A stretch of 18,159 bases of DNA, taken from contig JAMIFN010000106.1 of assembly GCA_035906235.1 (NCBI GenBank), positions 1 through 18,159 of the forward strand. Direction: 5' to 3'. Made by a program: the position numbers and the translations under genes. The notes under the pieces are model-generated. The model was not told the origin of the DNA and ran no database searches. It saw nothing but the letters and a program-made list of their open reading frames with translations. The stretch is from JAMIFN01 sp035906235 (GTDB lineage: Bacteria > Pseudomonadota > Gammaproteobacteria > Burkholderiales > Burkholderiaceae_C). How positions within the stretch are numbered: the first letter of the stretch is position 1; the number at the start of each line of letters is the position of its first letter. Of the stretch, positions 6,945 to 14,565 are shown one piece after another.

Positions 6945-8207
6945 TTAGCCGCCCCTGCGCATCATGTCGAAGAACTCGCTGTTGTTCTTCGTGGCTTTCA
7001 TGTTTTTCAGCATCATCTCCATAGCCTCGATCTCGTCCATATTGTGGATGACTTGGCGCAGGATGCGGGTTTTTTGCAGAATCTCGGGCGAGAGCAGCAG
7101 CTCTTCGCGGCGTGTACCTGATTTCGTCAAATCAACCGCTGGGAATACGCGTTTTTCATACAGGCGGCGGCTCAGGTGCACCTCGCTATTGCCCGTGCCT
7201 TTGAACTCTTCAAAGATCACCTCGTCCATGCGGCTGCCGGTATCGACCAGCGCGGTGCCGATGATGGTGAGGCTGCCGCCTTCTTCCACATTGCGCGCTG
7301 CGCCAAAAAAGCGTTTGGGTCTATGCAGGGCATTGGTGTCGATACCGCCTGAGCCGATTTTGCCGCTGCTGGGCATGACATTGTTATAAGCGCGCGCCAG
7401 GCGGGTGATGGAGTCGAGCAAGATCACCACATCTTTTTTCAGTTCCACCAAGCGTTTGGCGCGTTCAATCACCATCTCGGCCACATGCACATGGCGCGTG
7501 GCGGGCTCGTCAAAGGTGGAACTAATCACCTCGCCGCGCACGCTGCGCTGCATTTCGGTCACTTCCTCGGGGCGTTCATCGACCAGCAGCACCAGCAAAT
7601 GCACATCGGGGTTGTTGGCGGTGATGGCGTGGGCAATGTGCTGCATCATCACGGTTTTGCCGCTTTTGGGCGGTGCGACCAGCAGGGCGCGTTGGCCAAA
7701 GCCGATGGGCGCAATCAAATCAATCACGCGGCCGGTGATGTTTTCTTCGCTCTTGATGTCGCGCTCTAGGCGGAATTGGCGATTCGGAAAAAGCGGCGTC
7801 AAGTTTTCGAACATGATGCGGTTTTTCATCTGTTCGGGCGCCATGCCGTTGATTTTGTCCAGCTTATTCAGCGCAAAGTAGCGCTCGCCGTCTTTGGGAA
7901 TGCGCACCTCGCCCTCAATCGCATCGCCAGAATGCAAATTAAAGCGGCGCACCTGGCTGGGGCTGATGTAGATATCGTCGGTGCTGGCGGTAAAGCTGGC
8001 CTCGGGGCTGCGCAAAAAGCCAAAACCGTCGGGCAAAATTTCCAACACGCCATCGGCCACCACTTCTTCGCCCGTTTTGGCGCGTTTTTTGATGATGGCC
8101 ATCATCAGCTCTTGCTTGCGCATACGGCCAGCGTTGTCCACCTGCAGCTCTTCGGCTTGTTGTTGGACGGCAGAGATGTGCAGGTTTTTTAATTCGTTGA
8201 GATGCAT
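6945..8207 (-). CDS. rho: Transcription termination factor Rho
   Basis: Rho is a hexameric RNA helicase/ATPase that ends transcription of untranslated RNA. The 420-residue product (E. coli 419) has the N-terminal MxLxELK...RMRKQ domain, the RNA-binding cold-shock-like fold with DGFGFLRS (60-67) and DDIYISPSQVRRFNL, Walker A APPKSGKT (178-185), Walker B VVILLD (Asp265), and the R-loop region SGTRREELLL. The start was set at ATG 8207 because this gives the conserved MHLNELKNL terminus; a longer reading from 8264 adds 19 non-conserved residues. No clear Shine-Dalgarno sequence is visible. A leader of about 257 nt precedes it. trxA, a frequent upstream neighbour of rho, is absent; coaBC is divergent instead. 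Confidence 0.98.
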   Translation of the reverse strand: MHLNELKNLHISAVQQQAEELQVDNAGRMRKQELMMAIIKKRAKTGEEVVADGVLEILPDGFGFLRSPEASFTASTDDIYISPSQVRRFNLHSGDAIEGEVRIPKDGERYFALNKLDKINGMAPEQMKNRIMFENLTPLFPNRQFRLERDIKSEENITGRVIDLIAPIGFGQRALLVAPPKSGKTVMMQHIAHAITANNPDVHLLVLLVDERPEEVTEMQRSVRGEVISSTFDEPATRHVHVAEMVIERAKRLVELKKDVVILLDSITRLARAYNNVMPSSGKIGSGGIDTNALHRPKRFFGAARNVEEGGSLTIIGTALVDTGSRMDEVIFEEFKGTGNSEVHLSRRLYEKRVFPAVDLTKSGTRREELLLSPEILQKTRILRQVIHNMDEIEAMEMMLKNMKATKNNSEFFDMMRRGG

Positions 8208-8470
8208 AAAGAAAATGCCAAGAGAGGATGCAAAGAGAAATGAGGCCTTAGCGCGCCCAAGCAAATTCGCGGCACAGGCCGCGCAGCGTGGGGGCTATCC
8301 GTAGCAAAAGGCTAGAGAAAATACAGGGCTGAAAAAATGAGGGAGGGGTTTTGCGCCAGGAGGGCGAAAAAACCAAACGGCTTGGTAGGCAGATTCCCCG
8401 CCGCCGCGATAGCGCGGCTTGGAACGGGTTGGAGCAGCTAGCGCCGTGAGAATGGTGTTCTTGGGGCGCG
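8208..8470 (-). promoter_or_regulatory. Long rho leader with C-rich segment and terminator-like hairpin
   Basis: The stretch between the proposed rho -10 box and the rho ATG contains no gene. Read as rho mRNA it contains a 6-bp hairpin (8418-8403, GCCGCG/CGCGGC), then a short hairpin with a T run (8386-8367, ACCAA/TTGGT followed by six T), then a C-rich, G-poor segment (8366-8314: 22 C and 6 G in 53 nt). Such segments are typical Rho-loading (rut) sites, and rho is known to be autoregulated in E. coli through its leader. The regulatory role here is inference. Confidence 0.45.
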
Positions 8471-8476
8471 ATTCTA
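8471..8476 (-). promoter_or_regulatory. -10 element of the rho promoter
   Basis: The minus strand reads TAGAAT at 8476-8471, preceded by an AT-rich AAATATGTG. A -35 box is not clear. It would give a transcript starting near 8464 and a leader of about 257 nt. Confidence 0.45.
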
Positions 8477-8550
8477 CACATATTTGCCTGCCCACCTTGG
8501 CGCAGCCCAAGCCGCCTTCAGCGCGAGCTCAGCGCGCTTGGGCAAAGTGC

Positions 8551-8556
8551 TACATT
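8551..8556 (+). promoter_or_regulatory. Extended -10 element of coaBC
   Basis: TGCTACATT (TG at 8548-8549) matches an extended -10. It ends 8 nt before the coaBC ATG, giving a 5' leader of only one or a few nucleotides. No ribosome binding site is seen. Confidence 0.4.
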
Positions 8557-8564
8557 TGCACCCC

Positions 8565-9776
8565 ATGCAAGAACTCCACGGCAAAACCATCCTCTTAGGG
8601 CTATCAGGCGGCATCGCCTGCTACAAATCGGCTGAGCTAACGCGCCTACTCGTCAAAGCCGGTGCCAGCGTGCAGGTGATGATGAGCCAAGCGGCCTGCC
8701 AATTCATCAGCCCCGTCACGCTACAAGCGCTCAGCGGCCAGGCCGTGTTTACCGACCAGTGGGACGCACGCGCTGACAACAATATGGCGCACATCAACTT
8801 GGGGCGCGGCGTGGATGCCATCGTCATCGCCCCTGCCAGCGCCGACATGATTGCCAAGCTAGCGCAAGGCCGCAGCGATGAAATCATCAGCCTGACCTGC
8901 TTGGCGCGGCCTGCGGGCACGCCCCTGCTGCTGGCACCCGCCATGAACCGCGAAATGTGGCAACACCCCGCCACCCAGCGCAATTTGGCGCAAGCTGTTG
9001 CCGACGGTGCGCGCAATCTGGGCGTGGGCTGCGGCGAGCAAGCCTGTGGCGAGTTTGGCGATGGTCGCATGCTGGAAGCCGAGGAGATTTACGCCGAGAT
9101 ACTCGCCGCGCTTAGCCCACAACATTTAGCCTGCAAAAAGGTGCTGATTACCGCTGGCCCCACCTACGAAGCCATAGACCCCGTGCGCGGCATCACCAAC
9201 CGATCCAGCGGAAAAATGGGCTATGCCATTGCCCAAGCCGCACGCGAGGCGGGGGCAGAGGTCACCCTGGTCAGCGGCCCCGTCGCCCTGCCCTGCCCGC
9301 GGGGTGTGAGGCGTATCAGTGTGCAATCGGCGCAAGACATGCTGCAAGCCGTGCAAAGCGAAGTGGCCAGCGCCCAACTTTTTATCGCCGCTGCCGCTGT
9401 TGCCGATTGGCGCGTAGCCAATGCCGCCGCGCACAAGCTGAAGAAAGACGGCACAGGGCAAGCGCCCGCGCTGGAATTTGCCGAAAACCCCGATATTTTG
9501 GCCACCGTTGCTGCCAGCGCCCGCGCCCAAGCTGGGCAGCTGTATTGCGTGGGCTTTGCCGCTGAAAGCGAAAACTTGGAAAGCCATGCCAAGGCCAAGC
9601 GCGAACGCAAAGGCGTGCCCCTGCTGGTCGGCAATATCGGGCCAGACACTTTTGGCCAAGACGACAATGCCCTGCTATTGGTCGATGCCCAAGGCTGCCG
9701 CGAACTGCCCCGCGCCAGCAAGCGCGTGCTGGCGCAGCAACTTATCGCTGAAATTGCCAGCAGATTAGCAAGCTGA
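8565..9776 (+). CDS. coaBC: Bifunctional phosphopantothenoylcysteine decarboxylase/phosphopantothenate-cysteine ligase
   Basis: CoaBC makes 4'-phosphopantetheine in coenzyme A synthesis: the CoaB half joins cysteine to phosphopantothenate and the FMN-dependent CoaC half decarboxylates the product. In the 403-residue protein (E. coli 406) the CoaC half shows LGLSGGIACYK, the catalytic His in NMAHINL (His76), PASADMIAKL, APAMN (Asn128) and the active-site lid ACGEFGDGRM (Cys161). The CoaB half shows LITAGPTYEAIDPVRGI, TNRSSGKMG and the basic KLKKDG. ATG 8565 was chosen because it gives the usual length and lies directly behind a promoter-like -10; a longer reading from 8484 adds 27 unconserved residues. 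It is divergent from rho and convergent with the DUF2189 gene, only 25 nt away. Confidence 0.97.
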   Translation: MQELHGKTILLGLSGGIACYKSAELTRLLVKAGASVQVMMSQAACQFISPVTLQALSGQAVFTDQWDARADNNMAHINLGRGVDAIVIAPASADMIAKLAQGRSDEIISLTCLARPAGTPLLLAPAMNREMWQHPATQRNLAQAVADGARNLGVGCGEQACGEFGDGRMLEAEEIYAEILAALSPQHLACKKVLITAGPTYEAIDPVRGITNRSSGKMGYAIAQAAREAGAEVTLVSGPVALPCPRGVRRISVQSAQDMLQAVQSEVASAQLFIAAAAVADWRVANAAAHKLKKDGTGQAPALEFAENPDILATVAASARAQAGQLYCVGFAAESENLESHAKAKRERKGVPLLVGNIGPDTFGQDDNALLLVDAQGCRELPRASKRVLAQQLIAEIASRLAS

Positions 9777-9806
9777 TTAGCGGGCTGATTAGCGGGCTGA
9801 TTCAGC
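9760..9806. repeat. 12-bp tandem repeat across the coaBC stop codon
   Basis: Units GCAGATTAGCAA (9760-9771), GCTGATTAGCGG (9772-9783), GCTGATTAGCGG (9784-9795) and GCTGATTCAGC (9796-9806) stand head to tail. The array contains the coaBC stop (9774-9776) and ends inside the stop codon region of the convergent gene (9802-9804). Confidence 0.85.
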
Positions 9807-10686
9807 CTCGCACAAAGCCACCACTCAGATCAGGCTGGCGCAGCGCTAAATCGGGCCAAGCGCTAGCGTCTATGGCCTCGCACCAGCCATGCCAAGCGGC
9901 GTAGCCCAAAATCGGCATGATGACGATATGCGCCAAAAAGCCCGTGGCCAACCCTAGGCTGAGCAAAACCACAATGATGACCGCCCACTGCAGCGTCACC
10001 AGCGGATTGCGCAGGCAGGCGTTCACGCTGGTGAGAAAAGCCGTGACCATATCCACCTTTTTGGCCGCCAACATAGGCAGGCTAAAGGCCGTCATGGCAA
10101 AGCAAATCAGTGCAAAAACGGCACCAAAGGCCGAACCCAATAACAAAAACCACAGGGTTTGCGAGCCATTGCCCTCGGTCAAAAGCTGGTAGTGGCGCAG
10201 CGCCTCAAAAAACACATGTTGCTCGGCGTCGCTGGCGGGAAAAAACGCCAGCGCCATCATGCCTGCGCGCGCCCACACCAGTACCAACACCCCTTGGCAC
10301 AGGGCAAACACGCCCGCCTGCCCCATCAGCTGCCCTATGGCCAAAGTGCTTTGCCCAAAACTGGGCGTTTCGTCCTTTTGCAGACTGCGACTAACGGCAT
10401 ACAAACCCACGCCCAAGAGCGGCGCAACAAACACAAAGCCCGAAACCAGCACCGCCAGCAAAGCGAAACGCCCCATCCACCAAGCCAGCGCTGAAACCGA
10501 CAAGCAGATGGCCGTGATGATGCAACCCCACAGCAGACTCAAAGCCGGTGCCGCGCAAAAATCGCGCCCAGCCAAACGCAGCCAACGCCAAGGCGCAGCC
10601 AAGCTTAAGCGGCGGCAAGGCGCCAAGATAGGCAGTGCGGGCGCTGCGTCAGCCTTGGCGGCGGCAGGATCTGGAGTGTTAGGCAT
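9802..10686 (-). CDS. DUF2189 integral membrane protein, function unknown
   Basis: The 294-residue protein has a short Pro/Ala-rich cytoplasmic-looking N-terminus and about five or six membrane segments (roughly 48-70, 73-98, 120-148, 177-205, 232-255). Features matching the DUF2189 family as I know it are WLRLAGRDFCAAPALSLLWG near 35-54, APLLGVGLYAVSRSLQKDE (88-106), SLPMLA..KVDMVTAFLTS (202-220), and the C-terminal MPILGYAAWHGW (257-268). No enzymatic motif is seen. The start ATG 10686 has only a weak upstream GAAAG. The gene is convergent with coaBC and divergent from prfA, so the context gives no functional hint. No terminator was found. Confidence 0.8.
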   Translation of the reverse strand: MPNTPDPAAAKADAAPALPILAPCRRLSLAAPWRWLRLAGRDFCAAPALSLLWGCIITAICLSVSALAWWMGRFALLAVLVSGFVFVAPLLGVGLYAVSRSLQKDETPSFGQSTLAIGQLMGQAGVFALCQGVLVLVWARAGMMALAFFPASDAEQHVFFEALRHYQLLTEGNGSQTLWFLLLGSAFGAVFALICFAMTAFSLPMLAAKKVDMVTAFLTSVNACLRNPLVTLQWAVIIVVLLSLGLATGFLAHIVIMPILGYAAWHGWCEAIDASAWPDLALRQPDLSGGFVRG

Positions 10687-10797
10687 GGGCGCAGGCTTTC
10701 TGGGGCAAAAGAGCCTGCAGCATAAAAGGCTTTACCCTGCAGCCTGCTAGGGGTTTATCCGAGCAGGGCTCGCCTCTGTTTTCAACAGTCAAATCAG

Positions 10798-10831
10798 GGT
10801 TTTAGGCCGTAAAACCTGCCTGAGCAGCTCA
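10798..10831. repeat. Dispersed 34-bp intergenic repeat, copy 2
   Basis: This is the second copy of the repeat at 6811-6844, here between the divergent DUF2189 gene and prfA. The first part, GGTTTTAGGCCGTAAAACC, is an inverted repeat (GGTTTT/AAAACC). After the shared part it continues ACTTTTTGATAGAAGCTC...GCTTGCGC, which resembles the GATAGCT/CTTGCGC intergenic repeats I recall from Comamonadaceae genomes. Confidence 0.8.
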
Positions 10832-10968
10832 CTTTTTGATAGAAGCTCTGGCTTGCGCAGCAGGCCGCAGATCCGCTGACAGCTGCGCTTGCATCACCCC
10901 CTGCATCACCAGATTCAGCACAGCGCCCCACATCCACGCGCCCTAAGCCTAGCGTGGCGGCGCACCGC

Positions 10969-10974
10969 TACAAT
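10969..10974 (+). promoter_or_regulatory. Putative -10 element of a near-leaderless prfA transcript
   Basis: TACAAT ends 10 nt before the prfA ATG, so the transcript would start about 4 nt before the start codon. No Shine-Dalgarno sequence or clear -35 box was found. Confidence 0.4.
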
Positions 10975-10984
10975 CTGCCGCCTT

Positions 10985-12067
10985 ATGAAAGCATTTCTGC
11001 GCGAGAACCTCGCCAAACACGCCGAGCGCCTGGCCGATTTAGAAAGCCTGCTGGCCAGCCCCGACATCATGGCCGACGCCAAGGCCTTTCGCAATTTATC
11101 CAAAGAGCATGCCGAGCTGACGCCTGTGGCTGGGCGCTGGGCGCGTTATCAGCAGATCGAGGCCGATATCGCCGCCGCGCAAGATTTGCTGCAAGACGCC
11201 GATATGGCCGAGATGGCACAGGAAGAAATCGACAGTGGCGAGGCCGAAAAGCTGGCAATTGAGGCCGATTTGCAGCGTCTCTTGCTGCCCAAAGACCCAG
11301 ACGACGACCGCCCCGCGTTTATCGAAATCCGCGCCGGCACGGGCGGCGATGAATCGGCGCTGTTTGCTGGCGATTTGGCACGCATGTACACCCGCTATGC
11401 CAGCACCCAGGGCTGGCGCGTTGAGGTGATGAGCGAATCGCCCAGCGAGGTAGGCGGCTATAAAGAAATCGTGCTGCGCATGGAAGGCGAGCGCGTCTAC
11501 GGCAAGATGAAGTTTGAATCGGGCGGCCACCGCGTGCAGCGCGTGCCCGCCACCGAGACACAAGGGCGCATCCACACCAGCGCCTGCACCGTGGCGGTGA
11601 TGCCCGAGCCCGATGAGGCCGAAGAAATCACCCTCAACCCCGCCGACTTGCGCATCGACACCTTCCGCGCCAGCGGCGCTGGCGGCCAGCACATCAACAA
11701 AACCGATTCGGCCGTGCGCATTGTGCATTTGCCCACGGGCATCGTGGCCGAATGCCAAGACGGGCGCAGCCAGCACAGCAATAAAGCCCAAGCCATGCGC
11801 GTGCTGCAAGCGCGGATCAACGACAAAGAACGCAGCGAACGCGCCGCGAAAGAAGCCGCCACGCGCAAAGGCCTAGTGGGCACGGGCGACCGATCCGACC
11901 GCATCCGCACTTATAACTACCCGCAGGGGCGTTTGAGCGACCACCGCATCAACCTGACCCTGTACAAACTGCTGCTCATCATGGAAGGCGATTTGGGCGA
12001 TGTGACCAACGCCCTGCTGCAAGCGCAAGAGGCCGAGCTGCTGGCCGAAATGGGTTTGGGGGGATGA
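10985..12067 (+). CDS. prfA: Peptide chain release factor 1 (RF1)
   Basis: RF1 reads UAG and UAA stop codons in the ribosomal A site and triggers peptide release. The 360-residue product equals E. coli RF1 in length. The stop-codon recognition tripeptide PAT is at 188-190 and the catalytic GGQ at 233-235, both at the E. coli positions. Other conserved stretches are EIRAGTGGDESALFA, HRVQRVPATETQGRIHTSA and the C-terminal YNYPQGRLSDHRINLTLYK. ATG 10985 gives the conserved MKAFLRENL terminus; the longer reading from 10889 adds 32 unconserved residues and lies upstream of the promoter-like hexamer. hemA and prmC, frequent partners of prfA, do not flank it. Confidence 0.98.
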   Translation: MKAFLRENLAKHAERLADLESLLASPDIMADAKAFRNLSKEHAELTPVAGRWARYQQIEADIAAAQDLLQDADMAEMAQEEIDSGEAEKLAIEADLQRLLLPKDPDDDRPAFIEIRAGTGGDESALFAGDLARMYTRYASTQGWRVEVMSESPSEVGGYKEIVLRMEGERVYGKMKFESGGHRVQRVPATETQGRIHTSACTVAVMPEPDEAEEITLNPADLRIDTFRASGAGGQHINKTDSAVRIVHLPTGIVAECQDGRSQHSNKAQAMRVLQARINDKERSERAAKEAATRKGLVGTGDRSDRIRTYNYPQGRLSDHRINLTLYKLLLIMEGDLGDVTNALLQAQEAELLAEMGLGG

Positions 12068-12155
12068 ACTTAGGCGGTGGTTTTTCGACCGCATTACCCA
12101 ACCCATCCAAGCCTAATTTCTCGCCCTAGCTTGCACCAGCAGGCATCGGGCGTGC

Positions 12156-12161
12156 GACAAT
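12156..12161 (+). promoter_or_regulatory. Putative extended -10 element of spoT
   Basis: TGCGACAAT (TG at 12153-12154) ends 7 nt before the spoT ATG. TTGCAC at 12131-12136 could be a -35 box with a long 19-bp spacer. No Shine-Dalgarno sequence precedes the ATG, so the mRNA may be leaderless. Confidence 0.4.
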
Positions 12162-12168
12162 AAAAACC

Positions 12169-14427
12169 ATGTCGCACCTCGATGAAGCCCCTGCCCACCC
12201 ACCTTCCAACTCCAGCCACACTGCTGCTGCGCAAGCGGCCAGCGCTGCCAGCTTTGCCCAATTGCTGGGCAAACTGGATTATTTAGAGCCCAGTGATATC
12301 GAGCTGGTGCGGCGCGCCTACAAAATGGCCGACAGTGCGCATCTAGGGCAAAAACGCCAAACGGGCGAACCCTATATCACCCACCCTATCGCCGTGGCCG
12401 AGCAATGCACCGTCTGGCGGCTAGATGCCTCGGCTATTATTGCAGCCCTGCTGCACGACACCATGGAAGACTGCGGCGTGAGCAAGGCCGACATTGCGCA
12501 CGAATTTGGCAGTCAAGTGGCCGATTTGGTCGATGGCCTGACCAAGCTGGACAAAATCCAATTTGCCACCAAAGAGGAAAGCCAAGCCGAGTCTTTTCGC
12601 AAAATGCTCTTGGCTATGGCGCGTGATGTGCGTGTGATTTTGGTCAAATTGGCCGATCGCACCCACAATATGCGCAGCCTGCACGAGATGAAGCGCGACA
12701 AACGCGAGCGCATCGCCCGCGAAACCATGGATATCTACGCCCCCCTGGCCACGCGCTTGGGGTTGAACGGCGCGTTTGTCGAACTGCAAGATCTGTCGCT
12801 GCGCAGCCTGCACCCTTGGCGCTATGGCGTGCTAGAAAAAGCGCTGAAAACCGCCAAAGGGCGCAAACGCGACGGCATTCAGCGTGCCCTGACCGAAATT
12901 CAAAACGCCTTTACCCAAGCCGATATGCCCGCCGACATCAGCGGGCGCGAAAAATCGCTCTACTCTATCTACACCAAGATGCGCGAAAAGCAGCTGAGCT
13001 TTAGCGAAGTGCTCGATGTCTATGGCCTGCGCATTTTGCTGCCCACCCTGCGCGATTGCTACACCGCTTTAGGAGTGGTACATCAGCTCTACAAACCCCT
13101 GCCAGGCAAGTTCAAAGATTACATCGCCATCCCCAAGCCCAATGGCTACCAATCGCTGCACACCATCGTCAGCGGACCAGCAGGCATGAACATAGAGGTG
13201 CAGCTGCGCAGCTTTTCCATGCACAAAATTGCCGACAGCGGCGTGGCGGCGCACTGGCTCTACAAAACCCATACCGAAATGGGCAACGACAACGAGCGCG
13301 TTTCAACCGAGTGGCTGCAGTCGCTCATGGATATTCAGCAAAGCACCAAAGACGCAACCGAGTTTTGGGAGCATGTGCGCATCGACCTGTTCCCCGACGA
13401 TGTCTATGTCATGACCCCAAAGGGCGAAATCATCAGCCTGCCACGCGGCGCTACCGTTATCGACTTTGCCTACGCCATCCACAGCAATGTGGGCGACAAA
13501 GCCCTGGCCGCCAAAATCAACGACAGCCAAGTACCTCTGCGCAGCGAGGTCAAAAACGGCGACACGGTGGAAGTCATCACCGGCCCCAGCCCAGCACCCA
13601 ACCCCGCCTGGCTGTCTTTTGTGCGCACCGGGCGCGCGCGCGCCGCCATCCGCAACCACTTAAAAAATATGCAAAGCGACCAGGCGCAAGCCCTGGGGCG
13701 CAAACTGCTGGCGCAAGCCGTGCGTGCCGAAGGCTATGAACGCCTGCCGGCCGAAGATGCGCTACACGCTGCCATGTGGGACAAACTGGTCAAATTTAGC
13801 GGCAATAAATCACTGGCTGACCTCTACACCGATTTGTGCATGGGTAAACGCATCGCCAGCGTCGTAGCCAAGCGCTTGGTGATGATGCTGCACGAGCTGG
13901 GCGAAAAACCCGACCCCGTACTGCTCTCTCGCGCCCGCTTTGCCGCCGAGGACGAAAACGGCGGCGCAGGCCATGCCGACCAGCAAGGCCTAGTCATAGA
14001 TGGCAGCGAAACCGCCTTTGTATTTTTTGAGCCTTGCTGCTCGCCCGTACCGGGCGAACGCATCATTGGTCACCTGGGGCAAGGCGAAGGTGTGCACATC
14101 CACACTACGCAATGCCGTATTGCACTGAAATTGCGCAAGCGCCATGCCGAAAACTTCATTCCCGCCGTCTGGGCCGATGAACCCGTGCGCCGCTTTGAAA
14201 AACCCCTGATCATCACCTTTACCAATCAAACTGGTATGTTGGCCGCGCTCACCACCGAAATCGCCCGCGCCGAAGGCGATATCACCAATGTCAATCTGGG
14301 CAAATCCAGCGCCGACCATACCGCCGAGCTGCGCTTTATGGTGAGCGTGCGCGATTTGGCCCACTTTGAAAACATCGTTAAACACATCAAGCACACCCCC
14401 GGCGTGCTACATGTGCAAACACAGTGA
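12169..14427 (+). CDS. spoT: Bifunctional (p)ppGpp synthetase/hydrolase, RelA/SpoT family
   Basis: This protein makes and degrades the stringent-response alarmone (p)ppGpp. The 752-residue product has the full long-RSH layout: an HD hydrolase domain (THPIAVAEQ with His72; LLHDTMED with His96-Asp97; VKLADRTHNM); a synthetase domain (GREKSLYSIYTKM, DVYGLRIL, PKPNGYQSLHT at about 323-332); a TGS domain from residue 411 (VYVMTPKGEIISLPRGATVIDFAYAIH); and a C-terminal ACT domain (679-752). The intact HD motif and the basic KFKD (314-317), rather than the acidic ExDD of hydrolase-dead RelA, indicate a bifunctional SpoT-type enzyme. The first residue of that motif is Lys where Arg is usual. The N-terminal 30 residues are Ala/Ser-rich and variable. 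rpoZ, its usual upstream partner in proteobacteria, is missing. Confidence 0.95.
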   Translation: MSHLDEAPAHPPSNSSHTAAAQAASAASFAQLLGKLDYLEPSDIELVRRAYKMADSAHLGQKRQTGEPYITHPIAVAEQCTVWRLDASAIIAALLHDTMEDCGVSKADIAHEFGSQVADLVDGLTKLDKIQFATKEESQAESFRKMLLAMARDVRVILVKLADRTHNMRSLHEMKRDKRERIARETMDIYAPLATRLGLNGAFVELQDLSLRSLHPWRYGVLEKALKTAKGRKRDGIQRALTEIQNAFTQADMPADISGREKSLYSIYTKMREKQLSFSEVLDVYGLRILLPTLRDCYTALGVVHQLYKPLPGKFKDYIAIPKPNGYQSLHTIVSGPAGMNIEVQLRSFSMHKIADSGVAAHWLYKTHTEMGNDNERVSTEWLQSLMDIQQSTKDATEFWEHVRIDLFPDDVYVMTPKGEIISLPRGATVIDFAYAIHSNVGDKALAAKINDSQVPLRSEVKNGDTVEVITGPSPAPNPAWLSFVRTGRARAAIRNHLKNMQSDQAQALGRKLLAQAVRAEGYERLPAEDALHAAMWDKLVKFSGNKSLADLYTDLCMGKRIASVVAKRLVMMLHELGEKPDPVLLSRARFAAEDENGGAGHADQQGLVIDGSETAFVFFEPCCSPVPGERIIGHLGQGEGVHIHTTQCRIALKLRKRHAENFIPAVWADEPVRRFEKPLIITFTNQTGMLAALTTEIARAEGDITNVNLGKSSADHTAELRFMVSVRDLAHFENIVKHIKHTPGVLHVQTQ

Positions 14428-14504
14428 TTTTGGAACACTAACCAGAAACTCTTTACGATTGGAGAGAACTTGCGGTATCAACGGGAAGCTAGACATTTTC
14501 CATC
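14428..14504. other. AT-rich intergenic segment of unknown origin
   Basis: These 77 bp between the spoT stop and the murA terminator are about 42 % GC (32 of 77), clearly below the neighbouring genes. No supported gene was found. A TTG-started 27-codon frame at 14470-14553 overlaps the terminator and is probably spurious. It may be the remnant of an insertion. Confidence 0.5.
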
Positions 14505-14541
14505 AAAAAAAAGCTGTTGGGCTTCGCGTCCAAACGGCTTT
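14505..14541 (-). terminator. Rho-independent terminator of ibaG-murA
   Basis: On the minus strand AAAGCCGTTTGG (14541-14530) pairs with CCCAACAGCTTT (14521-14510) with two mismatches around an 8-nt loop. The T run continues to eight residues (14512-14505). It lies 25 nt after the murA stop. Confidence 0.8.
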
Positions 14542-14565
14542 CGCCCTAGCTGATGTCGCTGCTGT

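Noticed and set aside
8208..8264. Longer rho start at 8264
   Set aside because: The extra 19 residues are not part of Rho proteins; MHLNELKNL at 8207 aligns with the known N-terminus.
8484..8564. Longer coaBC start at 8484
   Set aside because: The extra 27 residues are unconserved and would lie upstream of the likely promoter.
10889..10984. Longer prfA start at 10889
   Set aside because: The added residues are not RF1-like, and starting at 10985 puts PAT and GGQ at exactly the E. coli positions.
14470..14553. 27-codon TTG-started frame behind spoT
   Set aside because: It has a GGAGAG nearby but overlaps the murA terminator and has no recognisable product.
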